Assembly (NCBI GenBank): GCA_965661055.1
Contig: CBFICS010000013.1
Location: 6,043-70,042 of the forward strand
DNA from: CBFHSF01 sp965661055
Lineage (GTDB): Bacteria; Bacteroidota; Bacteroidia; Flavobacteriales; Schleiferiaceae
Reading direction: 5' to 3'
Length of the DNA stretch: 64,000 bases
Part shown: positions 16,999 to 26,461 of the stretch, in pieces
Position numbering within the stretch: the stretch's first letter is position 1
Layout of the letters: each line of letters begins with the position of its first letter
Made by a program: the position numbers and the translations under genes
Notes under the pieces: generated by a model
Database searches by the model: none
Told to the model about the DNA's origin: nothing
What the model saw: only the letters and a program-made list of their open reading frames with translations

Positions 16999-17126
16999 AT
17001 TAGTGATTAGTGACTAGTTTCGAGTCCTTCGTAAAAACAAAACTTAGGCTATTCTCCTGACCTATGCTATCAGCTAACGTCCTTAAGCTATACACCATGT
17101 GCCATAAGCCAACAGATATTTCTAAA

Positions 17127-17168
17127 AAAAACAAAACCCCAAATCCGTTGATTTGGGGTTTTGTTTTT
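17127..17168. terminator. Bidirectional terminator between the RsmI-like and S46 peptidase genes
   Basis: A long AT-rich stem with the core AAACCCCAAATC/GATTTGGGGTTT and a 4-base loop, flanked by A and T tracts on both sides. It serves the plus-strand gene ending at 16998 and the minus-strand gene ending at 17172. The 120 bp before it hold no recognisable gene. Confidence 0.88.
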
Positions 17169-17171
17169 GGA

Positions 17172-19433
17172 TTACTCTTCGGTAACAGCAGGCTCCTCTT
17201 TATATGAAACCAGGTCCATTTCATCGAGTAGATATCCCGCGCCAGCGTATTTGTCAACAATGAACAATACATACCTAGCGTCTACCATAATATTTCTACA
17301 TCTAGAGTTATCAAAGTAAAGATCACTCATGGTACCTTCCCAAACACGGTCAAAGTTAAGCCCAATGAGTTCACCTTTACCATTCAATGCAGGGCTGCCG
17401 CTATTTCCACCCGAAGTATGGTTGCTAGCTATAAAGCAAACCGGAACAGATCCTGTTGAATCTGCATAAGGTCCATAATCTTTGTCTTTGTGCAGCTGAA
17501 TCAACTTCGCCGGAAGGTCAAACTCATAATCACCGGGAACATATTTGGCGATAACCCCATCTAAGTAAGTTCTCGTGGTGTAGGTTGTAGAATCATTCGG
17601 AGAATACCCTTCTACCCTTCCGTAGGTCAACCTCAAGGTTGAATTGGCATCTGGATATAATACCTTGTCAGAAAGTTCCATTTGAACCTTCATCCAATCT
17701 TTCATTTTTGCATCAATTTGTCTGTAAAGAGAAGCCAGTTCAGGACGAACTTCTGCTGCAAAAAATCCATAAATATCGCTTGTCAACTGCATAATAGGAT
17801 CTTTTTTAAGCTTCTTGGCAAACTTTTCTGGATCTTCTACTAACATTCTCTTTAAGTCTGCTGCTGTTGAAGAGGTAAAGAAAGATTCTGCAAAGGCATT
17901 AGTAACAAATTCCTTATAGACATTTATCCCATCGTCTTTTTTGTCTTGTTTTTCTTGTTTTGCCTTAAGTTCTGCCAACATTTCTGGCAATCTATTACTT
18001 TCAAACTTATCAGCATACATTGCTAATAAAGCAATCATACCTTCTTGGTCTACTTCTTTATCATAGTCTTTAAAGAATGCATCAACCCCCTCAATCAGCT
18101 TCATCGCAGCATTGCGAATGTTTTGCTTGTACTTCTTCTTGTCTTCGTCTTTGAGGTTTTTGTTTTCATACGCATTGATCAGAGATTGAAAAGAATTGGC
18201 ATACTTCATCACTTCAGACCCCGAATACCCAATTTCAACAAAGTAATCATACTCAGTAGCATAAGGCTCTAACGCTTCATAAAGCTCATCAAATTCTTTA
18301 AGGATGTTTCCGTACTTTACACTTAGTTCGTAATCGGCTTTAATTTTATCCATCAGTGCCATTTCATCTTTTCTTATGGAATCTATGGCATGCACTTCTC
18401 TCAGACCTATGTTTTGACCTTTCCATTTTTTCCAGCCATTAGAAATACTTGCGTACTTAGAAGCGTATTTAATTCTAACCGCATCGCTAGTCCTCATTCT
18501 GGCATCTAACAGTGACAACCTCATGTCTCTAATCGCAATTTTATTAGGATTTCTAACCTTTAAGGTTTGTTCTACTGCTTTCGCAGGAAGGTATTCTTCT
18601 GTGGTTCCTGGAAATCCAAATATCATAGTAAAATCCATGTCCTTGGCGCCATCCATGTTAATTTTCAAAAAGGTTTCTGGAGTAAATGGAACGTTCTTTT
18701 CAGAAATTTCAGCGGGTCTATTCAAGGTGTCAGAATAAATTCTAAAAAGAGAAAAGTCTCCTGTGTGTCGAGGCCACATCCAGTTATCTGTATCTGCACC
18801 AAATTTACCTACCGCACTAGGAGGCGCTCCTACTAGGCGAATATCGGTATAACGCTGTGTAGCAAAAAGGATGAATTGATTACCGTAGAAAAAGTCTCGA
18901 ACAAAAAATGAATACTCTGGTTGAGACTTTTTGGCATGAGCTAATAAACTCTCTCTGTTGAATTTAACAATAGAGTCCATGGTCTTCTCGTCCATATTAG
19001 GATGAGTGTTTTCCATCAAATCATTGGTTACGTCTTTCATGTATTTAATAAAGGTTACATGAAGACCTGGGTTTACCAATTCTTCTTGAGGGCTCATCGC
19101 CCAAAAGCCATTTTTCAAATAATCATTTTCTAGTGAAGAATGCTGCTGAATTTGTCCGTAGCCACAGTGATGATTGGTTAGAACCAATCCACGATTAGAA
19201 ATAACTTCACCTGTACAAAAGCCACCAAAGCTTACAATAGCATCTTTAAGGCTTGCTTCATTTACCGCATAAATTGCAGAAACAGGAATTTCAAGGCCCA
19301 TTTGTTGCATTTCAGAAGCGTTCAAACTATTTAACAAGTAAGGCAGCCACATCCCTTCTTTAGCCGAAACAGGCTTAGCAAAGAGAGCTACTAAGAACAA
19401 GGGCAAAAACCACTTTTTTGTATTGATGATCAT
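17172..19433 (-). CDS. S46-family dipeptidyl-peptidase (DPP11-like)
   Basis: A periplasmic serine exopeptidase that removes dipeptides from oligopeptides. The signal peptide runs to about AKPVSA. The triad is seen in VLTNHHCGY (His), DTDNWMWPRHTGDFS (Asp) and GGNSGSPALNG (Ser). Arg in GLNFDRVWEGTMSD occupies the S1 position that in characterised enzymes separates Asp/Glu-specific DPP11 (Arg) from DPP7 (Gly); that assignment is from memory. I chose the ATG at 19433 (MIINTKKWFLPL; 753 aa) because the longer frame adds 23 residues before the signal. Such enzymes feed amino acids to asaccharolytic Bacteroidota. Confidence 0.9.
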   Translation of the reverse strand: MIINTKKWFLPLFLVALFAKPVSAKEGMWLPYLLNSLNASEMQQMGLEIPVSAIYAVNEASLKDAIVSFGGFCTGEVISNRGLVLTNHHCGYGQIQQHSSLENDYLKNGFWAMSPQEELVNPGLHVTFIKYMKDVTNDLMENTHPNMDEKTMDSIVKFNRESLLAHAKKSQPEYSFFVRDFFYGNQFILFATQRYTDIRLVGAPPSAVGKFGADTDNWMWPRHTGDFSLFRIYSDTLNRPAEISEKNVPFTPETFLKINMDGAKDMDFTMIFGFPGTTEEYLPAKAVEQTLKVRNPNKIAIRDMRLSLLDARMRTSDAVRIKYASKYASISNGWKKWKGQNIGLREVHAIDSIRKDEMALMDKIKADYELSVKYGNILKEFDELYEALEPYATEYDYFVEIGYSGSEVMKYANSFQSLINAYENKNLKDEDKKKYKQNIRNAAMKLIEGVDAFFKDYDKEVDQEGMIALLAMYADKFESNRLPEMLAELKAKQEKQDKKDDGINVYKEFVTNAFAESFFTSSTAADLKRMLVEDPEKFAKKLKKDPIMQLTSDIYGFFAAEVRPELASLYRQIDAKMKDWMKVQMELSDKVLYPDANSTLRLTYGRVEGYSPNDSTTYTTRTYLDGVIAKYVPGDYEFDLPAKLIQLHKDKDYGPYADSTGSVPVCFIASNHTSGGNSGSPALNGKGELIGLNFDRVWEGTMSDLYFDNSRCRNIMVDARYVLFIVDKYAGAGYLLDEMDLVSYKEEPAVTEE

Positions 19434-19570
19434 AAATGTAAATTTTGCCCTAAAATAATAAGAATACGACTTACAAACTAAATTTACCTCGAGTTGATTC
19501 AATAAATGCTCATTATTTTAGTTTAGTCTAAAGAACTCATTACCTTTAAACCTTAAAGTGAATTTATTAT

Positions 19571-20662
19571 ATGAAGAAAATTATTCTTTCAGCCCTAGCA
19601 GGTGCTTTGTTAGTTGGCTGTGCCAGTGAAAAGAAAACAGACGGATACACTATTTCGTTTGACGTAACAAACTTTCCAAGTGAAAAAGTTTATTTGTCAA
19701 GGTATGTTGATGGTGATTTTGAGACCATAGATTCTGCCCAAGTTACCGACGGAAAGGCAGAGTTTACTGGAAAACTAGAGGGTCCAGAGGTATTGTACCT
19801 AAAGGGTTCTGCTATGCAAAGACCACAAAACATTTTTCTTTACAATGACGAAGTAAGTATTTCTGGAAGTTTAGACAGTCTAAGAAATCTGAAAATTACA
19901 GGCTCTACGTATCAAGACAAGATGATGGAATTCCAAAACATTGAAGAAAACTTTAGAACCGTTTACTCTCAATTCGGGATACAATTTCAAGAAGCTTCTG
20001 CCGATAGCAACCAAGCGATGATTGACTCTTTGTCTAATCAGGTGGAGATATTATATGAGAACTTTCAAAAGGAACAAAAAGAATTTGCCAAATCAGCAGG
20101 AATCGTTGGTGCTTATATTGCAGAGAGATTTTTCTATGAGCCAGATTTAGAACTTTATAGAGCTGTTTACGACCAGATTCCGGTTAATATGTCTGGTAGT
20201 CCCTATAAAGACTTGCTGAAAAAGAAAATTGAAACTTTTGAGAAAACAGCAATAGGGATGCCTATTATTCCTTTTGCACAAAAGGACACCTCAGGAGTTG
20301 ACCTTTCTATTAGGGATAATAAGGGCAAGTTTATATTAATTGATTTCTGGGCTTCATGGTGTAGCCCTTGTAGAGCAGCTAATCCTGAATTAGTAGCTCT
20401 ATATTCTGAATATCACGACAAAGGATTTCAAATTGTGGGGGTATCATTAGATGATAACGGATCTAAGTGGAAAAGAGCCATTATTCAAGACCACCTTACT
20501 TGGCCTCAAATGAGCGATCTGAAAGGATGGAGAAATGAAGGCGCTGCATTATACGGCATCAAAGCCATTCCTCAGAGTGTATTATACAATGAGTTTGGAC
20601 AGATTGTTGCCAAAAATCAAACTCCAGAAGAGTTAAGTAGTTTTCTAGCAGAAAACTTATAA
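19571..20662 (+). CDS. Thioredoxin-like (TlpA/ResA type) lipoprotein with DUF4369-like N-terminus
   Basis: A 363 aa periplasmic redox lipoprotein. The signal peptide ends in a lipobox (LVGCAS, Cys at about residue 17). The N-terminal half has a beta-rich domain typical of DUF4369 (TISFDVTNFPSEKVYLSRYV), followed by a helical linker. The C-terminal half is a thioredoxin fold with FWASWCSPCRAANPEL, where CSPC is the redox motif. It probably reduces disulfides on the periplasmic side; its target is unknown. It is monocistronic, ending at a hairpin. Confidence 0.88.
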   Translation: MKKIILSALAGALLVGCASEKKTDGYTISFDVTNFPSEKVYLSRYVDGDFETIDSAQVTDGKAEFTGKLEGPEVLYLKGSAMQRPQNIFLYNDEVSISGSLDSLRNLKITGSTYQDKMMEFQNIEENFRTVYSQFGIQFQEASADSNQAMIDSLSNQVEILYENFQKEQKEFAKSAGIVGAYIAERFFYEPDLELYRAVYDQIPVNMSGSPYKDLLKKKIETFEKTAIGMPIIPFAQKDTSGVDLSIRDNKGKFILIDFWASWCSPCRAANPELVALYSEYHDKGFQIVGVSLDDNGSKWKRAIIQDHLTWPQMSDLKGWRNEGAALYGIKAIPQSVLYNEFGQIVAKNQTPEELSSFLAENL

Positions 20663-20680
20663 GATTGACCATATTATAAC

Positions 20681-20711
20681 AAAAAAGCCCAAGCGTTGCT
20701 CGGGCTTTTTT
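20681..20711. terminator. Bidirectional terminator after the TlpA-like gene
   Basis: Stem AAAAAAGCCCAAGC/GCTCGGGCTTTTTT with one A-C mismatch and a GTT loop. A and T tracts on both sides suit both the plus-strand gene and the minus-strand prohibitin gene. Confidence 0.85.
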
Positions 20712-20731
20712 GTTTTGTGGTTTTTCAAAAA

Positions 20732-21547
20732 CTATTTCTCGCTATTTAAAATAATAGGGAGTCCGTCTTTACCACTACCAATTACAATTACTTTAGAATT
20801 TGAGCTTTCTGATAGTCTTATCGTTGCTTCAATTCCTTTCTCTTTTAAAATTTTGTCGGTAATAGAAGCACTTACGATTCGGTTGGCTTGAGCTTTACCC
20901 TCTGCTTCGATTTTCAGCCTTTCTTTTTCTTTTTCTGCTTGCTGAAGCCTAAACTCATACTCTAGTGATGCTTGTTCTTGTTTTAGCTTTTTCTCAATGG
21001 CTTGTTGAAGAGAAACTGGCAATTCTACATCGCGTATCAATACGTCATCTAACTCAATGTATTTGTCGCTGATGGAAGCAATGGTTTGCTCGTAGATTTC
21101 GTCTTCTATCACTTCTCTTTTTGAACTATACAGTTCTTCTGGCAGGTACTTACCAATTACTTCACGGGTGGCAGAGCGGATAGATGGAATTACGATTTTA
21201 TCATGAAAATTCACCCCCACTTCATCGTGTAAATAACCAAGCTTTTCAATATTTGGCTTATACCAATAACTGACTTCTAGCTTAATGGTTAATCCATTCT
21301 TTGAAAGCACTTGCATGTTGCTGGTGGCACTTTGAACCCTTACATCATATATGTACATATCGTTCCACGGAGCAATAACATGAAACCCTTGAGAATAGGT
21401 TTTCTCTTTTTCTAACCCAGAGAATCTATTAAACAATACTCCTTCTTGGCCGGCTTCTATGGTCAAGGTGCTCATTGATACTATAATGATAAAGAATAAT
21501 ACCAATCCGATTATGGCAATGGTTAAATTTGAAAATTGTCTATTCAT
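20732..21547 (-). CDS. Prohibitin-family (SPFH/band 7) membrane protein
   Basis: A 271 aa protein with one N-terminal membrane helix (LTIAIIGLVLFFIIIVSMS) and a band-7/SPFH domain (GQEGVLFNRFSGLEKEKTYSQG, then YDVRVQS). A charged coiled coil follows (LKQEQASLEYEFRLQQAEKEK). Prohibitins form membrane rings that often bind FtsH-type proteases; no partner is visible here. The gene starts 10 bp after the stop of a large VWA membrane protein, suggesting a shared operon. Confidence 0.9.
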   Translation of the reverse strand: MNRQFSNLTIAIIGLVLFFIIIVSMSTLTIEAGQEGVLFNRFSGLEKEKTYSQGFHVIAPWNDMYIYDVRVQSATSNMQVLSKNGLTIKLEVSYWYKPNIEKLGYLHDEVGVNFHDKIVIPSIRSATREVIGKYLPEELYSSKREVIEDEIYEQTIASISDKYIELDDVLIRDVELPVSLQQAIEKKLKQEQASLEYEFRLQQAEKEKERLKIEAEGKAQANRIVSASITDKILKEKGIEATIRLSESSNSKVIVIGSGKDGLPIILNSEK

Positions 21548-21557
21548 ATTTTTAGTT

Positions 21558-23600
21558 TTAATACCAACCAGACCATCTTCTTACTCCCCACTCTATCGTT
21601 AAAAACAGAAGTAAAAGGATTAAAAATAAGGGATCTGATATGGCCTTTGTTAATTTATCTATTGTTTTTACTCTAGGCTTTTCAATTCCTATAGATCTGA
21701 GTTCATTTAATATTTGGTCCCTTTTGCTCCATGGAATAAAACTTCCATAACTCTGGTCAGAAATCTTTCTCAATACATCCCACCTAGCCGTTTGATCAAA
21801 ATCTTCAAGAGAATAGTCAGAAACTGAAAAGCGACCCTTTTTCACTAATTTTTCATCTCCGTACGTAGCGTTAACTTCAAAGGTATAGTTGCCAGGTTTA
21901 GGTTGACTAATTTTTCTGAAGTAGGACTTATCTCTTGCAAACAATGACCACTCTATGGGCCTATCATTTTCGTGCTGTAGCGTCATGGTAACTTCGGCTT
22001 CGGTGGTGGGAACAAACTCTGAAGTCAAAACAGTCGCTTGAAGCGTAAACGGTACACCTTGATTGACCACGTTTGAAAAGTCTAACATTAACCTATCCTT
22101 AGCGCCGAAAGTACTTGAATAACGCAAAAGAGAATGCATAAGTTCATCGACCTCTGCGGTTGATTGATTTTTGGCATAAGCATACATTCGAGTCCTCCAA
22201 ATATCAGTAGAGCGGATAAGTACCCGTGGGTATCCTTTTATTTTACCCGCCATTATTATGGGATAATTACTCTCAACCCCTTTAACAATGGCTTGTGCAA
22301 CAACCTTTAAGTCGCCTATTTTTTGTCGACTAAGAAGTAAATTTACCTCTGGACTACTTTTAAAAACTTCTTGGGTATTAGGTCCCAAGTCAAATAATCC
22401 GTTGTTTCCTAATAATTGCCATTGCCCGGTTTCACTGAAAATACCCGCTGGAGTAACACTAAATAGGTTTTTCTCTAAAACACTAGGAGAAATCTTTTCA
22501 CCTTCAAATATTATAAGTCCGCCTTTAAAGTCCTTCAACTCTTCTCTAAAAGTGAGAAATTGAGAATTATTGATATCATGAACTAAAACCACATCGTATT
22601 CATCAAGGGTTTTCGGAATTTCGTTTATGGCTAACACCACCTTAAACTCTTGATATTTTTCAATGACTTCTTTAATTCCGTTGATATCTGGATGTGAGGC
22701 ACCCGCCAGAATCAGAATTTTCTTTTGATCATCTTTTACTTCAATATACTTGGTAATTCGGTTGTTAAGCGGATTTTCAGAATCGGGTGAAACCGATACT
22801 GCAACGGGGAAAAGTCCTTTTTTATCAGCTTTTGCAAAAGTTGAAACTAAGAGAACATCGTTTTCTTGACGCGGTGTCCATGACTTTTGAAAAATAGATT
22901 TGCCGTTGTACTCTATAACTACTTTTAGGTTTTTCCCACTAAACCCATTGGCTCTTACCAAAGCATTAATAGGAAATTCATTTCCGATATAAGAAACGCT
23001 ATTTACCCTTAGGTTTTCTATCCACGCATCTTTTCGCTGGGTAGTATCACCAAGTCCTAAGGTGAAGAAGGGGACTTTGGGCAGTGTATTGTGGTAAATA
23101 GGATTTTGTCCTGTGTTGTAAATACCATCAGACAATAGAATAACCCCACCTACTTCACGACCTTCATAATCTTGTTTAATCTGGGAAAAAACGGATGAAA
23201 TATTAGTCCCTTTTTCATCAAGGGTAAACTCATCATTAGGACCTGCATCCACACCAAAAGTGTAAACCCCTAGTTCATTGGTTCCCTGAAATGAATTTTT
23301 AATTTCTTCAATAAAATCATTGATTTCATTGGAAGTGGTAGCCTTGGCTACACTGTTAGAATTGTCAACTGCTAGAATAATATGAGACGGCTCACTTACC
23401 TTAACCTCTTGGTGAATCATGGGTTCCAGTAACAGAGCACTCAAAACAAAAATTGCGAGAAACCTTGCAATCGCGGCGGTAATTCTAAGCGACTTTTTAG
23501 GAATTCTACGTTCTTTAAAATACATCCACAGCGCAATTCCTCCCGCGAAAGCGGCAAGAATAACGAGGTAAATAGGATGGTGAACAAAAAGTACTGACAA
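21558..23600 (-). CDS. Large membrane protein with a VWA domain
   Basis: A 680 aa protein. Two N-terminal membrane helices are followed by a von Willebrand A domain with a metal site DNSNS (Asp79-Ser83, DxSxS) and GVILLSDGIYN. The middle part resembles a glutamine-amidotransferase-like and Ig-like arrangement seen in BatA-type proteins of Bacteroidota, and a last helix (LFLILLLLFLTIEW) closes the C-terminus. Most of the protein would lie outside the cytoplasm. The only plausible start is a TTG at 23600; no in-frame ATG precedes the first helix. A terminator of the upstream gene sits 10 bp before this start. Function unknown. Confidence 0.75.
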   Translation of the reverse strand: MSVLFVHHPIYLVILAAFAGGIALWMYFKERRIPKKSLRITAAIARFLAIFVLSALLLEPMIHQEVKVSEPSHIILAVDNSNSVAKATTSNEINDFIEEIKNSFQGTNELGVYTFGVDAGPNDEFTLDEKGTNISSVFSQIKQDYEGREVGGVILLSDGIYNTGQNPIYHNTLPKVPFFTLGLGDTTQRKDAWIENLRVNSVSYIGNEFPINALVRANGFSGKNLKVVIEYNGKSIFQKSWTPRQENDVLLVSTFAKADKKGLFPVAVSVSPDSENPLNNRITKYIEVKDDQKKILILAGASHPDINGIKEVIEKYQEFKVVLAINEIPKTLDEYDVVLVHDINNSQFLTFREELKDFKGGLIIFEGEKISPSVLEKNLFSVTPAGIFSETGQWQLLGNNGLFDLGPNTQEVFKSSPEVNLLLSRQKIGDLKVVAQAIVKGVESNYPIIMAGKIKGYPRVLIRSTDIWRTRMYAYAKNQSTAEVDELMHSLLRYSSTFGAKDRLMLDFSNVVNQGVPFTLQATVLTSEFVPTTEAEVTMTLQHENDRPIEWSLFARDKSYFRKISQPKPGNYTFEVNATYGDEKLVKKGRFSVSDYSLEDFDQTARWDVLRKISDQSYGSFIPWSKRDQILNELRSIGIEKPRVKTIDKLTKAISDPLFLILLLLFLTIEWGVRRWSGWY

Positions 23601-23610
23601 TACAATTGGA

Positions 23611-23641
23611 TAAAAAAAGCCCTGACCATTACGCCAGGGCT
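23611..23641 (-). terminator. Terminator after fabG
   Basis: On the minus strand AGCCCTG/CAGGGCT with a 10-base loop, followed by seven Ts. It lies between the fabG stop and the VWA gene start, both on the minus strand. Confidence 0.8.
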
Positions 23642-23654
23642 CTGTGAATAGTAA

Positions 23655-24401
23655 TTACATTAACATTCCGCCGTCTACGGGAAGAACCTGTCCGGTAATA
23701 TAGCCGCTAAGGTCTGAACCTAAGAAAAGACAGGCATTTGCCACATCTTCTGGAGAACCTCCTCTTTTTAAAGGAATAGAATCTCTCCAACCTTGAACGG
23801 TATTTTCGTCTAATACTGCGGTCATTTCAGTTTCAATGAATCCAGGAGCAATTACGTTGCAACGGATATTTCTAGAGCCTAATTCAGCAGCAATTGACTT
23901 AGAAAAACCAATAATTCCAGCTTTAGAGGCCGCGTAATTGGCTTGACCTGCATTACCCTTAACACCTACTACTGAAGAAATGTTAATGATAGATCCAGAA
24001 CGTTGTTTCAAGAAAGTTCTTTGAACTGCTTTGGTCATATTGAATACAGAATTCAAGTTTACTTTGATCACTCTATCAAAGTCTTCTTCTGTCATTCTCA
24101 TCAACAAATTGTCTTTGGTGATACCTGCGTTATTTACCACGATATCAATTTGGCCAAAATCTTTAACAACATTAGCAATTAACTCTTCAGCCGCATCCAT
24201 TTCTGATGCATCAGAACGATAACCCTTTACTTGAGTTCCGTATGCCGACAATTCTTTTTCAAGGGCTTCTCCTTTTTCTACACTTGATAAATAAGTAAAA
24301 GCCACATTGGCTCCGTTTTTAGCAAATACTTCTGCAATACCTTTACCGATACCCTTTGAGGCACCTGTAATAATGGCTGTTTTTCCTTGAAGTAAACTCA
24401 T
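23655..24401 (-). CDS. fabG: 3-oxoacyl-[ACP] reductase FabG
   Basis: NADPH-dependent short-chain dehydrogenase of fatty acid synthesis. The cofactor loop is TGASKGIGKGIAE, with NNAG in the middle, and the catalytic YAASKAG follows the active-site Ser in INISSVVGVKG. The C-terminus carries GFIETEMTAVL and ITGQVLPVDGGMLM, typical of FabG. At 248 aa it has standard length. It overlaps the upstream SPOR protein by 1 bp. Bacteroidota often carry several paralogues. Confidence 0.95.
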   Translation of the reverse strand: MSLLQGKTAIITGASKGIGKGIAEVFAKNGANVAFTYLSSVEKGEALEKELSAYGTQVKGYRSDASEMDAAEELIANVVKDFGQIDIVVNNAGITKDNLLMRMTEEDFDRVIKVNLNSVFNMTKAVQRTFLKQRSGSIINISSVVGVKGNAGQANYAASKAGIIGFSKSIAAELGSRNIRCNVIAPGFIETEMTAVLDENTVQGWRDSIPLKRGGSPEDVANACLFLGSDLSGYITGQVLPVDGGMLM

Positions 24402-24964
24402 TATTTGTTTGAATTAGATGTTTCTATTTTTTCCGCTTCAATTAGGCCTAGCGGTTGGCCATCTTTATAGGCAACGATATAAGCGAACTCCATACCCAAG
24501 GAAGCAAGCATTTGTTGAAAAGCTTGTGCATCCACTACCCTTGAGAACGCCCCAACGCTTATTTTCTCAAACCCCTCGGCTGAGTGATACGCATGTAAAT
24601 TGTCAAAGGCTGTTTGGTAGGCTTTCCACTGATCCCCTTCAAAGGCGCCGATTTGAACTCGGTACACCAGTCCGTTGTCAGACACATAATTGATTTTTTC
24701 AATTTGTCCGTCTTTGTAAACCACCATGCTATCTCTTGGGTTAGGCTCTGTGGCGGCAACCTTTGTATTTCCCGAAAAGAGGGTATCATAGGCGGTATAC
24801 CCCAAAGACAAAATCAACAATATACCTAGAATTATGGGCAGTGTGTTTGAAGTTTTGACTTCAACCTTAGAAGCAGATTGATTACCCAAAGACTCCTTTA
24901 GATTTTTATTTTCTGCCTCTAGGTTAGCGATTTTCTCTTTTGCCTCTTGTGGAATAAAACTCAT
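24401..24964 (-). CDS. SPOR-domain-like protein with a single membrane anchor
   Basis: A 187 aa protein. A cytoplasmic N-terminus with a short coiled coil (KIANLEAENKNLKESL) is followed by one membrane helix (LPIILGILLILSLGYTAY). The rest faces the periplasm and ends in a SPOR-like fold (YRVQIGAFEGD, then KISVGAFSRVVDAQAFQQML). SPOR domains bind denuded peptidoglycan, so a cell-wall role is likely. Its function is not known to me. It is coupled to fabG by a 1-bp overlap. Confidence 0.72.
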   Translation of the reverse strand: MSFIPQEAKEKIANLEAENKNLKESLGNQSASKVEVKTSNTLPIILGILLILSLGYTAYDTLFSGNTKVAATEPNPRDSMVVYKDGQIEKINYVSDNGLVYRVQIGAFEGDQWKAYQTAFDNLHAYHSAEGFEKISVGAFSRVVDAQAFQQMLASLGMEFAYIVAYKDGQPLGLIEAEKIETSNSNK

Positions 24965-25008
24965 AGTTAGTTATTTGATAAGGTGAAGGTACACATTTTA
25001 CCAAAATA

Positions 25009-26397
25009 CTATTTTAAGAGCGCCTTGATTTCTGCCAAGAATCTCTCGCCAAGTTCATTGGCTTTTTCTTGAGTTGGGGCTTCGGTATAAACTCTTACAA
25101 TGGGTTCTGTATTTGATTTTCTCAAGTGTACCCACCCTTCTGAAAAGTCAATTTTTACCCCATCAACAGTATTAACTTCTTCGTGTGCATACTTCTGCGC
25201 CATGTCTGCTAAAAGGCTATCTACATCAATGCCTGCATTCAATTCTGCTTTCATTTTAGCCATGAAATAAGGAGGATATCCGGCTCTTAGTTCAGACATC
25301 TTTTTACCTGTGGTCGCCAAATGAGATAAGACCAAAGCTACCCCTACCAATGAATCTCTTCCGTAGTGAAGCTCTGGATAAATAACTCCTCCGTTTCCTT
25401 CACCACCAATTACCGCTTGAGTTGCCTTCATCATCTCCACAACATTCACTTCACCCACAGCAGATGCTGAATACTTCCCTCCTAGCTCTTGGGTAACATC
25501 TCTTAAGGCTCTTGAAGAACTCAAGTTAGAAACGGTATTTCCGGGCGTTAACCTCAGCAAGTAATCGGCAACCAATACCAAAGTGTATTCTTCGCCAAAC
25601 ATTTCTCCGTTTTCACTGATCAATGCCAATCTATCTACATCAGGATCTACCACAACACCCAGGTCACATTTCTTTTCTGTGACAAGGTTCATGATGTCGC
25701 CTAAGTGTTCTTTTAAAGGTTCTGGATTGTGAGGAAATTGTCCGTTAGGCTCACAGTATAAGGCCTCCACACGATTCACCCCCAACGCTTTTAATAAAGC
25801 TGGAATGGCAATACCCCCGGTTGAATTTACCCCATCAACCGCCACAGAGAAATTGGCCTTCTTTATGGCTTCTACATTTACGGTAGGTAAGTTTAAAACC
25901 ATTTCAATGTGCTTATCAATAGCGCCTTCATAAGTTTCATACCCTCCAAGATCATCAACCTCCACGAAAGTGAAGTCTTCACTAAGCACGGTATCTAAAA
26001 TCTCTTTACCGTCTTTTCCACTTAAGAATTCTCCTTTGTGATTAAGAAGCTTTAGGGCGTTCCATTGTTTTGGATTGTGAGAAGCCGTTAGAATAATTCC
26101 TCCGTCGGCGTTTAACTCAGGCACCATAACCTCTACGGTTGGTGTAGTACTTAACCCTAGGTCTACAACATGGACACCTACTCCACTTAAAGTGCTAGAA
26201 ACCAACGTAGAAATCATGTGTCCCGACGGACGTGCATCTCTACCAATAACCACCTGGGGATTATTTTTACCGCTTTGCTTTTTTATCCACTGTCCGTAAG
26301 AAGCAGCAAATTTTACCGCATCAATGGGAGTTAGCGCATCTCCTGGATTTCCACCAATGGTACCTCTAATTCCCGATATACTTTTTATTAATGTCAT
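25009..26397 (-). CDS. glmM: Phosphoglucosamine mutase (GlmM/phosphohexomutase family)
   Basis: Converts glucosamine-6-phosphate to glucosamine-1-phosphate for UDP-GlcNAc. The phosphoserine loop is ILTASHNPKQWN, the metal site DPDVDRLALI, and the sugar-binding loop GEGNGGVIYP. At 462 aa it matches the family, and the C-terminal phosphate loop is RKSNTEPIVRVY. A phosphomannomutase role cannot be excluded because the two share motifs. The neighbouring tex terminator separates it from the upstream gene. Confidence 0.88.
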   Translation of the reverse strand: MTLIKSISGIRGTIGGNPGDALTPIDAVKFAASYGQWIKKQSGKNNPQVVIGRDARPSGHMISTLVSSTLSGVGVHVVDLGLSTTPTVEVMVPELNADGGIILTASHNPKQWNALKLLNHKGEFLSGKDGKEILDTVLSEDFTFVEVDDLGGYETYEGAIDKHIEMVLNLPTVNVEAIKKANFSVAVDGVNSTGGIAIPALLKALGVNRVEALYCEPNGQFPHNPEPLKEHLGDIMNLVTEKKCDLGVVVDPDVDRLALISENGEMFGEEYTLVLVADYLLRLTPGNTVSNLSSSRALRDVTQELGGKYSASAVGEVNVVEMMKATQAVIGGEGNGGVIYPELHYGRDSLVGVALVLSHLATTGKKMSELRAGYPPYFMAKMKAELNAGIDVDSLLADMAQKYAHEEVNTVDGVKIDFSEGWVHLRKSNTEPIVRVYTEAPTQEKANELGERFLAEIKALLK

Positions 26398-26415
26398 AAT
26401 CTAAATTTCGATTGT

Positions 26416-26456
26416 CAAAAATAGAAAACCCTAGTAGTTTTCTAGGCTCATTTTCT
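26416..26456 (-). terminator. Terminator after tex
   Basis: On the minus strand the inner stem CCTAG/CTAGG lies inside an outer AGAAAA/TTTTCT stem, then TATTTTT. It sits about 6 bp after the tex stop. Confidence 0.65.
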
Positions 26457-26461
26457 ATTTT

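Noticed and set aside
17000..17272. 90-codon minus-strand frame
   Set aside because: It crosses the terminator hairpin and the end of the S46 peptidase in another frame, and has no family signs.
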